Shown here one piece after another: positions 22,138-33,712 of a stretch of DNA of 64,000 bases (positions are counted from its first letter, which is position 1; the number at the start of each line of letters is the position of its first letter). The notes beneath the pieces are model-generated. The model did no database searches. It was given only the letters and a program-made list of their open reading frames with translations, and had not been told where the DNA came from. This DNA comes from Pyrenophora tritici-repentis (lineage: Eukaryota; Ascomycota; Dothideomycetes; Pleosporales; Pleosporaceae): positions 1,240,001 through 1,304,000 of the forward strand of contig NC_089392.1 in NCBI RefSeq assembly GCF_003171515.1, read 5' to 3'. Position numbers and translations under genes: made by a program.

Positions 22138-23037
22138 ATGCCTAATATACTCGTTGTAGGCGCCACTCGCGGCCTTGGAGCAAGCATCGTGCAAGAGTAT
22201 GCAACGGATGCCAACAACCACGTTATAGCGACAGCAAGGAGTTCGGAACCTCCTGCAAACAGTAAGAACATAGAGACTCTTACGATCCAATTGATATGTG
22301 CGTTTGAGTTCTAAAGTCCACTCTAGCAAAGAACATTTCGTATGTCCCCAAGATCGACCTCGAGTCCCCAGATGCTGGCCGCGACCTCGTCCAGTTCCTG
22401 GAAGCACACGGGATCGAACACCTTGACATCGTCATAGTTACAGCTGGATACTTCGCGATCGAATCTCTCAAAGAGCCGTCTTACTCTGCACAGAAGCGCA
22501 TGTACCGCACATGCGTTATCGGCCCTACCATACTTGTCACAACACTTGCAAACAAGGACGAGAAGCTCCTCGGCTCGACATCCAAGGTCATTCTCGTCTC
22601 CTCTGAGAGTGGCAGTATAACACTGAGGCATAAGTCCGAAGGTGGTGGCAATTATGGACACCATGCCAGCAAAACAGCGCTCAACATGTCTGCGAAGCTT
22701 TTAAGCTTGGATTTGAAGGATAGGGGTGTTGCAATATGTACCGTGCATCCTGGCTTTATGAGGACAGAGATGACCCGTAACGTTGGATTTGACAAGTACT
22801 GGGATGAAGGAGGGGCCGTCACACCCGACGTTGCTGCAAAAACGCTCATAGAGTGGATTGAGACCTTTGATATGAGTAAGACGGGTCAATATTGGGCTCC
22901 TAGAGGAGCTGGGTAAGCATCGATATATCTCCTAGTCATAGCACAAAGCTGATCAGAATATTAGGGATATCGGAACCGCCGAACCTGTCTTGGGACCCAA
23001 GGACAAGCTTCCCACGCCTCTTCAGCTACCGTGGTGA
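22138..23037 (+). CDS. SDR-family protein (C-factor-like) with catalytic Tyr replaced by His
   Basis: Three exons: 22138-22261, 22327-22912 and 22965-23037, giving 260 aa. Introns are 65 and 52 nt with GTAAGA/GTAAGC donors. The N-terminus MPNILVVGATRGLGASIVQEY is an NAD(P)-binding Rossmann start. VILVSSESGSI supplies the Ser, HPGFMRTEMTRN is the usual segment after beta-6, and the C-terminus is LPTPLQLPW. Where relatives have YRASK, this gene reads GHHASKTALNMS: the Tyr position four residues before Lys is His. The protein may therefore be a weak enzyme or a non-catalytic binding protein. A MITE copy lies 93 bp downstream. Confidence 0.85.
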
Positions 23038-23129
23038 GCAACCTCTTTTGACAAGTACACTCATAACGATACACGAAATGATAGAATTATGGCAAATTTG
23101 ATGATATGTGGCTCTGTATATGTGACTAT

Positions 23130-23243
23130 CACCTGGGTGAGATAAGATACGTGACATACTGATGCAAAAACTATCACTGTAGGCACCAGATACGTCTCTT
23201 AGGTGCTTGCACATACTGTCAAGTATTTCATGTCACCCGGGTG
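23130..23243 (+). repeat. MITE-like inverted-repeat element, copy B
   Basis: 114 bp beginning CACCTGGGTGAGATAAGAT and ending TATTTCATGTCACCCGGGTG, the two ends forming an imperfect terminal inverted repeat. Flanks share CTAT on each side, a possible short target-site duplication. Shares end sequences with copy A (16413-16532). Confidence 0.6.
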
Positions 23244-23363
23244 CTATGAATAACCGTAAACTATCCTTCCTGCCCAACATGCTGAATCTCTCTTCCCCCA
23301 ACTCCCCAACGCCCAAACACCATATGAATGCGCTAATGATTAAGACAAAGCAGAATATAATTA

Positions 23364-24493
23364 CTAGTTCTTGATCGTTGACTTAGGGCCTATCTCTGTG
23401 GTTAATGATGTGTTCGTGTTGTCTTTCTTGGGCAGTTTTGGAACCCACTTGTCTGCATCTCCCAGCCGATCCGCAGTCAGACCCGCCGATCCTGGGTTAC
23501 ACATTCCTGCTTCTAGCTGCTTCTGATAACTGATCTCTCTCAGCCGATGGGCCTCTCTCGGCGTGAGATGTAGATAGACCTCCACACCAAAGGCATGCAC
23601 AACAAAGGAAACCCACAGAGCCATTCCGAAGACAATATTGAGCGCTGCTCCCGTATTTGCCGCGTTTCCTCCAAACAGCTTCGCTGCCACAGATGCGACT
23701 GCCTCTGGATCTGAGCCATCGACAAAGGCCTTGCAAGTAGGATACAAGCTCGCCAGGTCAACCTCTTCCACAATGGTAGCCGCAATCTTGGCGCAAGGCC
23801 ACGTGATGTAATAGTCTTGCTCGACAACGATAATGGCGCCGATTACCACGATGAGGCGGGCCGTAATGATGCTGGCAGCATAAAACCAACCTCTCAGCAT
23901 CCAGGCGCGGTGTTGTTCAATCTGCAGGCATTTGATGTTGATATAGCTGATGATGAAGCAACCGAGAGTAGAGAAGCCTGCGACCCAAACCCAAGACTGG
24001 ATGTCCAGGCCGCCGCCGAATGAGTGCCGCGCTATCATAAACGCTCCTATCATGCCAACCAAGTACAATAGAAGCGAGACGTATCCCCCAATACGGTGCA
24101 CGATGATCCAGCGTCGGCGGATGAACGGCGTGAACTGTGATACCGCGATCAAACCCGCTGGAAGTACACCAGCGAGGTGCATCATGATACCGATTCTGTA
24201 CTTGTCGTACTTGAGGTAGTAGTAGCATTCTCCTGGAGCAGCGCTGTTCCAGTTTTCGTTGCCTCCGGTGGCGGGGCAAAAGGTTCCATAGAAATCAAGG
24301 TAATTGAGTCGTGCGAGAGAAACTGTTCGTAGATTGTCAATGATATATACTGGAATTGTGTATGGGAAGACGTACATCCTGCAAGGGCGCCCCCAAAGAT
24401 AATGTACAACCAGAAGTTGTAAGTCTTATTGAAACCGAATGGATTGACAACGCGGCGGGCGAAAGCGCCGGTCGCAGGTGGTGATACTGCCAT
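23364..24493 (-). CDS. DUF2306-type multi-pass membrane protein
   Basis: Two exons, 24493-24376 and 24322-23364, giving 358 aa. The 53-nt intron (GTACGT donor, ATTGAC branch region, AACAG acceptor) joins GGALAG to FSLARLNYLDF, which fits the family. Reading through it instead shifts frame. The protein has an N-terminal membrane segment (NFWLYIIFGGALAG), a Cys-containing loop (GTFCPATGG...PGECYYYL), then helices with HLAGVLPAGLI, HRIGGYVSLLLY, ARHSFGGGLDIQ and EQHRAWMLRGWFY. His and Arg within helices (HRxxGY, QHRAWMLR) are the conserved marks of DUF2306. Function of the family is not known to me; heme or quinone binding has been guessed only from the conserved His residues. Confidence 0.85.
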
Positions 24494-25225
24494 GCCTTTG
24501 ATTGAGACTCAAGATCTATTGGTAGTTTTGGCCAATGGAACTTGCGAAGGCGTGTTCTGTGTGAGAATGGTTTTGCTTGTTGGAGGATATGCCATCTCTC
24601 TAGTAGATATGCCCTCATATACACATTACTTTGATTCTTTCTTGATTCCATGTCTATACCGAATCGGGTCGATTTCGCGACGGTACTCATGCCGTGGTAA
24701 TGTTTCGCGAGTCATGTCAGCAACAAAATCGGCGTGCATGGAAGATCATCCGTGCAACGTCGTACGCGCGACCAGGCGATCTGCTTAATGAATCTATGAT
24801 CGTTGACTGCGATCTTAATCGCGTCCCCAGGCAGTGCAAGTCCGCCTACGCGAGTTTCCAAGAGATAGATGGGTCTTCTTCGAAGCCAAGAGCCCGTCAT
24901 TGAACAACATTGAAGCGGTATTGATAGTTAGCCCGGCTCCGTCGCAGAATCAGCCTAAAGGGGTTAAACGTAGCTTGTGATCATTGGTCGGACTTAGCAC
25001 AAAGAGGGTCCGGAGTTATCACGAACGCACGTCGCAGTGGCCCCCATCGACTTCCAAGCACTCAAGGCACCGTCATCGACGAATACGCTGCCAGCCTTGG
25101 GAACTTCTCACAAGCCCTGTCATAGCGAGGACGCTTGATATTTCTTTCCATAAAGGGAAAATTCTGCGCCAGGTTGCAGCAGTGGCCCACTAGACCATCC
25201 TCTGGACTTAGCATAGCCATCCAAC
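24494..25225. other. divergent intergenic region
   Basis: 732 bp between the starts of the DUF2306 gene and the Zn2Cys6 gene. No clear site or gene. Confidence 0.45.
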
Positions 25226-26805
25226 ATGGTTGGCGTTGCTGGACGTTCGAAAGGATGTGTGACGTGCCGGAAAAGAAAGAAAGGCGTGAGTGGGCACTTT
25301 ATCAAGTCAAAGGTTGAAATGGGAAGGCTAATGTATACTAGTGCGACCTGACAACGCCAGAGTGCGGACAATGCAAAGAAAGAGGCATCAAATGTGGAGG
25401 GTACGACTCGGATCGCATCTTTATCTACCAGAGCGGTGGCTCAAACAGCTTGGTACCAAAAGCCAGCAAACCAGCGACCACTAAAATATCTTCCGAGAAG
25501 CCACATCCGTATGACACGCAGATGGTTTGTGTCAGACCCGCTTGCAATCAAGGAATACGGAACACCCGTCTGAACCCAGTGTCAATCATGCTCCCGGACA
25601 GCCTTGCTAGATCTGCTTATCAGGAGAAGACTATGGCGACCTTTCTCCGCATTTATAATCCACAGGGCGTCGTTCGGGCGACTAACGCAGATGCAAGAGA
25701 GTTTGTAAGCATGTTGCCCTTGCTCAGTTCACGCAACCAAGCACTTCAGATGGCTGCGCTAGCGGTTGGTATAACGCAACTTGGTGTGACTACAGACAAT
25801 GAGGCTCTTACCCATCAGGGAAGGACACTTTACGGCAGAGCGCTTAGAGAAACAGCAGTAGCCCTGCGGAATCCTACTAGAGTCGCTAGCGAATCAATGC
25901 TTGTTGTGCCCCGAGTCATGGCTCTCTTCGATCTGATGTTTGGCGCGGAGCCAGAGTCAGCCAGCCAAGCAAAGAGCTGGTTGAGTCATGTCGAAGGCGA
26001 ATTGGCCATGATCGTCAATCGTGGACCTGAAGCGTTCTCCAAGAGCGATGCAGCACATGCGATCTTTGTTCATGCCAGATACAGGCTCCTATGGCCGGCG
26101 TTCCGAAGTCGAACATCCACGATTCTCAACAACAAAGAGTGGAAGACGCTACCTTGGAAGGGAAGGACCAAGTCATCGAACGACCATCTCCTCGATATCC
26201 TCTGTGATATACCTGAGCTATTAGAGGCGGTTGACAAACTTCAATTCGAACCTATGAAAGAGGCAGACAGAGAAGGGCTTCAAGTGTACACATTATCAAG
26301 GTGTTGGACACTACACTTTCAGCTGCAAGAATGGGTTGATACCGAAGCCAACGCCATCTACATCCCTAAAATTATCGATACATCCACACCGATAACCTTC
26401 CCCAACATCGATATCGCCTGTATCACAGTCCGCTATTGGTTAGCATCTCTCTTCCTATACTCTGCCCTTGACATCGCCTCTGGTATCGATCCTACTACTG
26501 ACACCCTTCTATCGCACCCCGATCGTCCTCACCCCCGACCGTTCGCTAGGATGATCATAAAGTCAGTAGGCTACTTTTTACAGGAGAAATTTGGCATCAC
26601 GGGTGTAATGGCCATGGTCATGCCGCTGGGCAATGCACTACTCTACATGAACCGCAATCGTGAGCCGGACGAGGGGTACATTATGGAAATCATGGACTTG
26701 TGGTATCAGCCAAATATGCCTAGTACACTGCGCGAATTCTTGCAAAGCTTCCGGCAAACCGTGGATATAAGGACTTCTCGAGCGATTCCTACAAGGCAAT
26801 TATAG
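25226..26805 (+). CDS. Zn2Cys6 fungal transcription factor
   Basis: Two exons, 25226-25285 and 25342-26805, giving 507 aa. The 56-nt intron (GTGAGT...TACTAG) splits the zinc cluster. Joined, it reads C-V-T-C-x6-C, then C-x6-C-x2-C-x6-C (CDLTTPECGQCKERGIKC), a complete six-cysteine binuclear cluster near the N-terminus. The rest (residues ~60-507) is the helical regulatory half: SLARSAYQEKTMATFLRIY..., FVSMLPLL, ALAVGITQLG, and VPRVMALFDLMFG match the fungal-specific factor domain 2-like layout. No coiled-coil linker is obvious. Target genes are unknown; the neighbours (DUF2306 protein, ferritin-like protein) do not form an evident pathway. Confidence 0.9.
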
Positions 26806-26995
26806 TAGCAACCCCAAAACAGATTTCAGGCATGATAACTACGAGACATCGGCAGATAAAGGCACTGGTTAAGCTTTGGTAGAGCTACAGCATACATTAC
26901 ATTACTTCATAAGCGTACTCTGAACGCAAACTGAAGCTTGGAGAATACAACCCACCAACGCCGTCGCTATGTGCAAACAAAACCACTCGTCGTCC

Positions 26996-28075
26996 TCAAT
27001 TCACCTCAATGATTCCTGGCCCAAATACCGTCTGTTGAGCGACCTCATTCGCATTCGCAAACGTATCTTTTCCCATGGTGATCGCCGCGATCGTCAACCC
27101 ATCCATGACAAACTCGTCGAATGGAAACTCGCCCTCAAACACGACCCTATTGTCCACCATCTTCACATCCTCAAGACCACGCACAACCGGCATGTTCTGC
27201 CCATTGATCAGCACGAGCTTGAGCTGGGCGACTTCGAACATTCCCGCATGTTCCATGGAGAAGGAGAATTTGAGCTTCTGCGTTTCGGGCTTGATGTCCT
27301 TTGTCTCGACAGCCAAAGGCTTGAAGCGCTTGAGCGGAATAGTATCGATATTCGGACAGCTTCCTTCCACGACAAAGTCCTGGATCGCTGTAAATGCGAA
27401 ATCGCGTGTTGCCGTTGTGCTAAAGGGCTGCGCAGACGGGATTTTTCTTTGCATGACGCGGAAGAAACCTTCCTGGCTACCTTCATTGCCGATCACCGAA
27501 GCCACGGCGCGGACGAGATCGAGGTCCTGCGAGCGAGCAAAGAGTTGCTCCACATCTTGTAGCGTACCTAGGACAATCGAAGTAAATGTCGCTGCGAGAT
27601 CGATAGCGCTGGCGAAATCGTCGACGGGGAAATCGTATTTGCAGCCCTCAATGGCGACTTGGTTGAAGTGTTTTAATGCTTCATTCGCGTTCAATACATG
27701 CATCTCCTCCTGCGCCACGATTGCTTCTAGGGATTCGAGGACGTAATCATGTTCAGGTCCGAGGTTGTAGCCGTCCACCTTATTGGTCAGGTTGAAGACG
27801 AGTTCGCTGAAGAAGGCTACCTCGAAGAGTTCATTGAGCGCAATCAGTTTGAGGTTTATGACGCCATCAGGGCTGATTGTAGGTGGTGGCGGGCCGTTAG
27901 GTAGTGTACCATGGCCATCCTTTTGTATTTGGAGTATGGCCTGTGGATTCGGATTCGGAAAGCCGTTTGCAAGCGGGAAGTAGACACTGCCCGGTGAGAA
28001 GTCTGGATTACCGGTCGGTGCTGAGGCAGCGAGAGAAGCCATTAGGCCGAGGAGTGTTGAGAAACAGAAGCGCAT
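26996..28075 (-). CDS. ferritin-like domain protein, LsdA/Rds1 type
   Basis: Intronless, 359 aa, ATG 28075. Signal peptide MRFCFSTLLGLMASLAASAP, then a Pro/Asn-rich spacer. The ferritin-like helical bundle starts at about residue 75 (LIALNELFEVAFFSELVFNL...) and includes VAQEEMHVLNANEAL, the expected E-E-x-x-H iron-site-like helix. The C-terminal ~120 residues (KLKFSFSMEHAG...) form a likely beta domain. Relatives are Aspergillus LsdA (late sexual development) and S. pombe Rds1 (stress- and nutrient-regulated). Secretion is supported by the signal peptide. Enzymatic activity is not established for the family. The long open frame on the opposite strand is a shadow of this gene. Confidence 0.85.
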   Translation of the reverse strand: MRFCFSTLLGLMASLAASAPTGNPDFSPGSVYFPLANGFPNPNPQAILQIQKDGHGTLPNGPPPPTISPDGVINLKLIALNELFEVAFFSELVFNLTNKVDGYNLGPEHDYVLESLEAIVAQEEMHVLNANEALKHFNQVAIEGCKYDFPVDDFASAIDLAATFTSIVLGTLQDVEQLFARSQDLDLVRAVASVIGNEGSQEGFFRVMQRKIPSAQPFSTTATRDFAFTAIQDFVVEGSCPNIDTIPLKRFKPLAVETKDIKPETQKLKFSFSMEHAGMFEVAQLKLVLINGQNMPVVRGLEDVKMVDNRVVFEGEFPFDEFVMDGLTIAAITMGKDTFANANEVAQQTVFGPGIIEVN

Positions 28076-29673
28076 TATGTGTAGTGATTAAGTTAGGTGG
28101 TAAGTAATTAGGAATTACGTGGGGCCTGAATTAAAGGGAAAGATGGGGTTACACTTGTATTACAACGGAGGAGGGAAATAAGCTGCCAGGCGTTCTCACC
28201 CCGTCAACTGTAACTATCTCACATCAAACCAAATCAAGTGTTTCTTCGACTAACGGTGAGCCCAAGGTTAGATCTCTCTGTGCCTCGAAACATCTCGTCT
28301 CGTCTATATCCAGACACTTAGCGCCACCACTATTGCTTCTGATCAAGCGAACCATAACAGTTCGCGTCGCGCCCACAGACTTCCCGGAGCCATTTTCGTT
28401 ACGGTTGGGCGTACAGCCGTATCGTATCGGTTAGCGATCCACCTATTTATTCACCCTAACGCTTATATCCCGTGTTACCGTATGGGGCGGTGCATCTTCC
28501 TCCGCTGTCGCCGTGTGCCGCCCAGAAATGGCGCAACCTTAAATCCCAGCCAAAGAAAAGCTTGACTTGACACCGTACCTGAGACGGTCTGCACCTAGGT
28601 ACCGTTGTTGGTGACGGTCTAGGGTGTGGCGCAGCAAGCTACTTGGGATCAGAGGAGGATGCGAAACGGATACTGGTGCAGCCGCGAAACAGGGAACGGA
28701 TGTACGGGCTATGATAATGATTGTTGGAATTTCAGGGTAGTGGGTAGGGTAAACTTAGACAGGTCTACGGATGTTGTGTGTGAGAAAGGAAATCGGCGCT
28801 ATGTCGTGATCTGAGGCTTGGCGTGAAACGTGGGATGATGGGGCATGGGCAAGCGAAACGTTCGACACGGTTGTGTTGGCGCGGTGTTGGCGCGTGGTGG
28901 ACGCAGTGTATGCTCCAATCTGGTTTTTGGATGTTGGTATTCGGCGAGGAAGTGGCCGTGGCAGAGGTTTTGGAAGGAGGCACGTCCACCTGCCTACCGG
29001 TAACGATGTGGTTTTGACTTTGATAACATGCTGACTCTACTGACAGAATTTTGAAGGCATTATTTATCGCGAGGCCTTATTTCATTGCGTGTATACAGAG
29101 TCCTATTCGCTTGTTGTTCAAGCAGCCCTCTCAAACGCACACCCGCGCGAGCAGCCTCTGCCCGACCTCCTAAACCTTTTAGCCGGGCATTACTACAACA
29201 AGATCCTGGTACCTAACATCATCAACCAGGTCTTCTATTAACGAAGCCGAAGACATGTATTTGGGGCCTATTAACATATATGTCGTGGAGAAGTCTATAA
29301 AGAACTCCTGACGCATCCGTAGGTGCGTCTGCATGATTTGCTGTGGAGTAAGAGCAGGCTCGGGTGCATCTGGAGCCAGTTCACAGCACATATCTCCCGT
29401 AGTTTCATAATCTCGTTTATAGGCCCGGTATTGTCTATATTTGCTGTTGGAGGATGCTTTGGAGTTGCAAATGTCCTAGGCAGAAGGATAATCATGTGAT
29501 CACGCGCTCACCCCGCATCTCGCGTAGGCCAATCATGTCACGCTGGTGCCTAGGCCGGCACAGCATACATTAGCGTACCTTCCCCTCTGTATTTTCTATT
29601 TGTTTGTTTATCTGTTTACGATTCTGTGATAGAACGAACAACAGCATTGCAGCCGTCAGGCTCTGAACTTTCA
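28076..29673. other. gene-free stretch of 1.6 kb
   Basis: Promoter side of both flanking genes. Short frames only; a minus-strand 70-codon frame at 29179-29391 has no recognisable match. No RNA gene seen. Confidence 0.45.
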
Positions 29674-31289
29674 ATGGCTGAGCAACCGCGCAGGTAAGGA
29701 GTCGATAACATGATAATGCATCGCATCTTGCTGATCTCATGAAGTGCGATGAAAATGACGACCGACCACCGGTTTTGGGGTCTTAATGCGACTAAGCGGG
29801 GTCAGCTGCTGGACCTCTACAAGATGGGAAGGGCGTAAGAAGAAAGGAATGTGTTCGGTCGCAGCATGCTAATTGTATGCAACAGACTCATGGACCAACA
29901 CGGGAAGCTCAAGCTGGAGTACGTTCAACTTACATCTTGCCCACAGTGCTCCTGCTAAATCTCACAGTATCTACGAGGGCAAGAAAAAGCTTTTTGCGGA
30001 GAATTACAGTCGAGGCGGCCCCTTTCACACCAGAATCTACCGGAACCAGGATGCACATTTATTTGACCTGCAGCGCGATGGCTGGACCGATGATGATAGT
30101 GACCGGGGATGGAGTCGTGATAGCGATGATGAAGACAGCGATTACATCCGACAGGTCGACCCCATGTTCACTAAACGAGGCCGAGACCATGTCATAAAGA
30201 ACGACACGGAGCTGTTTTGTCTGATGAAAGCATTGGAAGACAACGATAGGTAACTTCCAGTGCTTTAAGCTTCATGATGACATCGCTAAGCATCTCTAGT
30301 GAAATTAACAGAGTCGCTGCAGTGTGTGCAGACATTCAGCTTTCATCCTTATCAGCCATAATCATCGAGCACCTTCCACCGCGCGAACTTCGAGATCAAA
30401 TGTACGTCATCTATTGTCTTACATACATTGCGAATGGCTGACGAGTCTCAGTCTCGGTTATCTTTGGACCAAAAAACGTGTTCGCGACATGGACGAGAGT
30501 CTTTCGTCCTCACCAAGGAAGAAGCACCTAGGTCAAACTAGCATGGAGATGCCGGAGATTCTTGTGCCACAATTCGCCAACGCCGCCGTGGTGGGTGCCG
30601 AATTCGCATCAGAGGCCGCAGCACTGTACTTTCGAACATTGATAGGCGCCGAGATCGACTATCGCTGCGTACGTGCTCATCTTGAACGCGAAACAGTTGG
30701 CACTATGCCCTGTTCAGTCGCAAAAACTATCAGACGCCTTACTGTCAAGATTGAAGAGGGGTACATTGGCTGGGTAATTGACTATGAAGCCCTGAAAGAC
30801 TGCATGCAAAGCCTACTGATGTTGAAAGACCGTGGAGGAATGTGCATCGAAATCTATTTGAACTCGAGTATACAGTACAGTGGCGCGCTGTTCCGTGTTC
30901 TCGAAACCATCAGACCCTTTTATCTCGCTCTTCGCGATACCAAGGTCAAGATCAAGGTCTTTGGCTACAACTTCTTCAGTTTACTCGAAGACGAAAGCGA
31001 TGATGTCTTTTCAGAACAGCTGAACTATTACTTCATGGGTACTCCTGAAGAATGGCTGAAAATGAAGAAGATGGAGAATCAAGAGATTCTAGAGGCACCG
31101 TTGCGGAATCATTGCAAGCGAGTCAGTACGTCAGGTCCTATACGGAGACCTAGCTAATACTACATGTAGACCGTCAAGATCATGCGGAAGAACCTTGAGT
31201 TCTATGATGCCTTTGTACGCCGGGTGGCACTTGTGGATAACGCTTGGTTGGTATGTCATGGTCCTCAGCGCTTCAACGCGACGGCATGA
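29674..31289 (+). CDS. uncharacterised F-box-like protein
   Basis: Six exons: 29674-29693, 29886-29918, 29968-30249, 30312-30401, 30452-31121 and 31170-31289, giving 404 aa. All five junctions use GT-AG and keep one frame; the last intron uses GTCAGT and a CTAAT branch site. Residues ~60-85 are very acidic (DDDSDRGW...SDDEDSDY). Residues ~115-150 (LSSLSAIIIEHLPPRELRDQ, then ILGYLW) resemble an F-box/2EXR helix-loop, typical of a large family of Dothideomycete hypothetical proteins. The remainder is an alpha/beta region (IRRLTVKIEEGYIGWVIDYE...). If it is an F-box it would recruit substrates to an SCF ligase, but the match is weak. Confidence 0.65.
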
Positions 31290-32060
31290 AACGGAACCGG
31301 TAGGGGATGAGGTCGCTGCAGTTTTCCTCGGCTGGTCAATTTCAAGATTCATTTCCTGTCTTTTAATTATTAATTATCTATTGTAAAGCAAAGAGTCCGT
31401 CAGCGCAATGTCCCCCGCGAAAAGACAACAGACAACACTGAACTTCTTTCGTGATGTTGTAATTTGGAATAAGGCCCGAAGACGGCGAATGCATTCATTC
31501 TACAACGAATAAATAGCGGCATACAATTCGGCTAAGAGACGTGTTGCAGCCGGTAGCGCTGAATGAAGGGCACCATTTTTCAGCAGGGATAGTAGGGAGA
31601 CTAGGGTTCAGGTAAGACGATAGTGGGAGAAGGTACTTCTGATTAACTATGTAATTGGGTGAAGGAAGTCTTACGTTAGCGACACTGGTACCATGGTACA
31701 GTCGACCCGAGGTACCCCCCCAAAACTACCGCATCCAGAAATCCTCAAATGATTACATCAACGCAGCAAATTTACGGTTGAAGAGAACCCCTTGCTAGTG
31801 AGGGAGGTCATAATACTCACAAAATTTAGGTTAGGCCAAGTCGTGCGCACATCCGTAGGGGACGAAAATTAATAGTCTACCACGGTACCGCTGGCCTGTA
31901 CTACAACTGATTTTGGGTAGAAACGGCATGCATAAAGGACTAGTTTTTCTTACTCATCTTTCTCAAACCTCTTCAGATTTGGGGACTCCGACTTTCTGCC
32001 TGTTTTCCACGCACTCTGTACTACGCAGCAAAACCGCGCAGTACATATCAGCACTTCAAA
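31290..32060. other. gene-free stretch
   Basis: 771 bp with no supportable gene. Includes a short poly-C tract near 31716-31722. Confidence 0.45.
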
Positions 32061-32921
32061 ATGGCATATACACCACCGTTCCGCTTTCTTGACCTGCCCA
32101 AAGAGTTACGTCTCATGGTCTACGAGCGTCTCCCCGTCAAGACTACGCATCATTACTTCCGCTGCTCATTCGGGCTGGACAGCGCGAGATTGGTCCAAAA
32201 TACCGCAAAACTAGTGCACGACACCTTCATGGGCTGCGCTATTCTTTCTACATGTCGACAGATCCACTGCGAGGCAAAATTCATCATTCGCCGTATCCTA
32301 CGCAGGATCAATAACGCTCCCATAAGATTCATCACACTTCCAAATCCTAACCAATGGTTCATGGAGCATCTGGCCTATATTATCTCTTACATCTCGGTCC
32401 TCCCGATCGGCCAAAAAGTCAGTAAATGCCTTTATGACGCTCTCATCAAGGCCGCTCCTAGGGAAACACTTCACCACCCACGGTCATTGGCATTTAGACG
32501 CGTCTCTCCACAGTCACTCATAAATAATGCATCGCCACTTAGCATTCACATTGCAGTTGAAGAACATGGTAGTTTCTGGAAAGCGTTACCCTGTGGTCGA
32601 ATTCCAATACGAATGTTACCAAGAGCTGCTGCCACTCATTCATTCACGACCCATTCTTTCATGGACTCCATGATGCATCATTATCGCGGGTTTCCAGGCC
32701 GTAGGGAGTTGGACATACGGTGGCATAGCGCGCCGATAAAGCCAGAAACTAAGGTGGCTTCTGGTCGTAATCGTGTCCATGAGGGTAGACACATGCAAAA
32801 CGTCCTATATGGTGGGATCGTGACGAATACCACGGCCTTCCACACAGAGATTAAGGAGGCGGAATGGGCGAGCATGTGGGCTCCAGGTGAGCAACAAGAT
32901 GGGTGGGGTCTTGAATTTTGA
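32061..32921 (+). CDS. 2EXR/F-box-like hypothetical protein
   Basis: Intronless, 286 aa. FRFLDLPKELRLMVYERL is the N-terminal box of the 2EXR/F-box-like families common in Dothideomycetes. A later CAILSTCRQIHCEAKFII matches their second conserved block (L-x-x-CRQI-x-x-E). The rest is not conserved to my eye and is rich in His and Arg. These proteins are numerous, lineage-expanded and of unknown function. The start is supported by an A at -3 and by upstream pyrimidine-rich sequence. Confidence 0.7.
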   Translation: MAYTPPFRFLDLPKELRLMVYERLPVKTTHHYFRCSFGLDSARLVQNTAKLVHDTFMGCAILSTCRQIHCEAKFIIRRILRRINNAPIRFITLPNPNQWFMEHLAYIISYISVLPIGQKVSKCLYDALIKAAPRETLHHPRSLAFRRVSPQSLINNASPLSIHIAVEEHGSFWKALPCGRIPIRMLPRAAATHSFTTHSFMDSMMHHYRGFPGRRELDIRWHSAPIKPETKVASGRNRVHEGRHMQNVLYGGIVTNTTAFHTEIKEAEWASMWAPGEQQDGWGLEF

Positions 32922-33712
32922 CAGTTGGCATTCGCATAACAATCAGTGCGAAATTTTTTTTACGCTCACCACGCTGGGAGGTCGCTATAATTGTTTAAAG
33001 TCGTTTAGGTGCGGTAGTTTTAAGGCTCGTTAGGTTGAGTATACTACGGTACCAGAGTTGGTACTAAATTCGAAGCGCACACACAAGATCATCTCAATAT
33101 TGTAATTCAGAATTAGGCAGAACATGAATCGCAACTGAGAAATCGGATTTATAATCTTATGCATCAGAAGGATACCACCACTGGTTGATGTCGCAGATAG
33201 CGCGGCTCTCGTCATTCATAGAATAGGCAAGCATATGTTATCTGAGTAGTAGCTAGATGCCGGAGAAAAGATATACGTCTGTTCGCACAAAAAGTGGCAT
33301 GGTGTTGAGGAGGGTTCTTGGCGACATCTCGTCGCTTCGTATCAAGTCTAAACCCAAAGGAGACTCAGGTTCGCTACGTCATCGGCAATGGAGAATTCCG
33401 CCCAAACTCCACTGGGCCCCTGATGTAACTTGGAACTACCATCCAGCAGGGTTCTTGGTGAGCCCACGCCGACGATGCGCCGTTGTGTTGCATATATTTT
33501 TCGCTATTATGCCTCGGCAAGCCCGCACACTGCTCAACATTGATTCCGCATTGGGAACCTTCCCCAGTAAACGTCCCAAAGGTCACCGGACGACACCAAA
33601 ACAAATACGGCAAAGCCACAATTGCTAATAGTGGACCCCTATAAGCGTTGCGTACGCACATCGCGACTCCGGTAACGACTGTGTCGCACACAACGACGAC
33701 GACAACGACCAC
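32922..33712. other. gene-free stretch
   Basis: 791 bp. No gene recognised. A CAACGACGACGACAACGACC tract just before 33713 is likely 5' leader of the next gene. Confidence 0.45.

Noticed and set aside
26969..27746. Two long plus-strand ORFs (197 and 223 codons)
   Set aside because: They lie antisense to the ferritin-like LsdA/Rds1-type gene (26996-28075), which has a signal peptide and coherent sequence; the plus-strand frames lack any domain.
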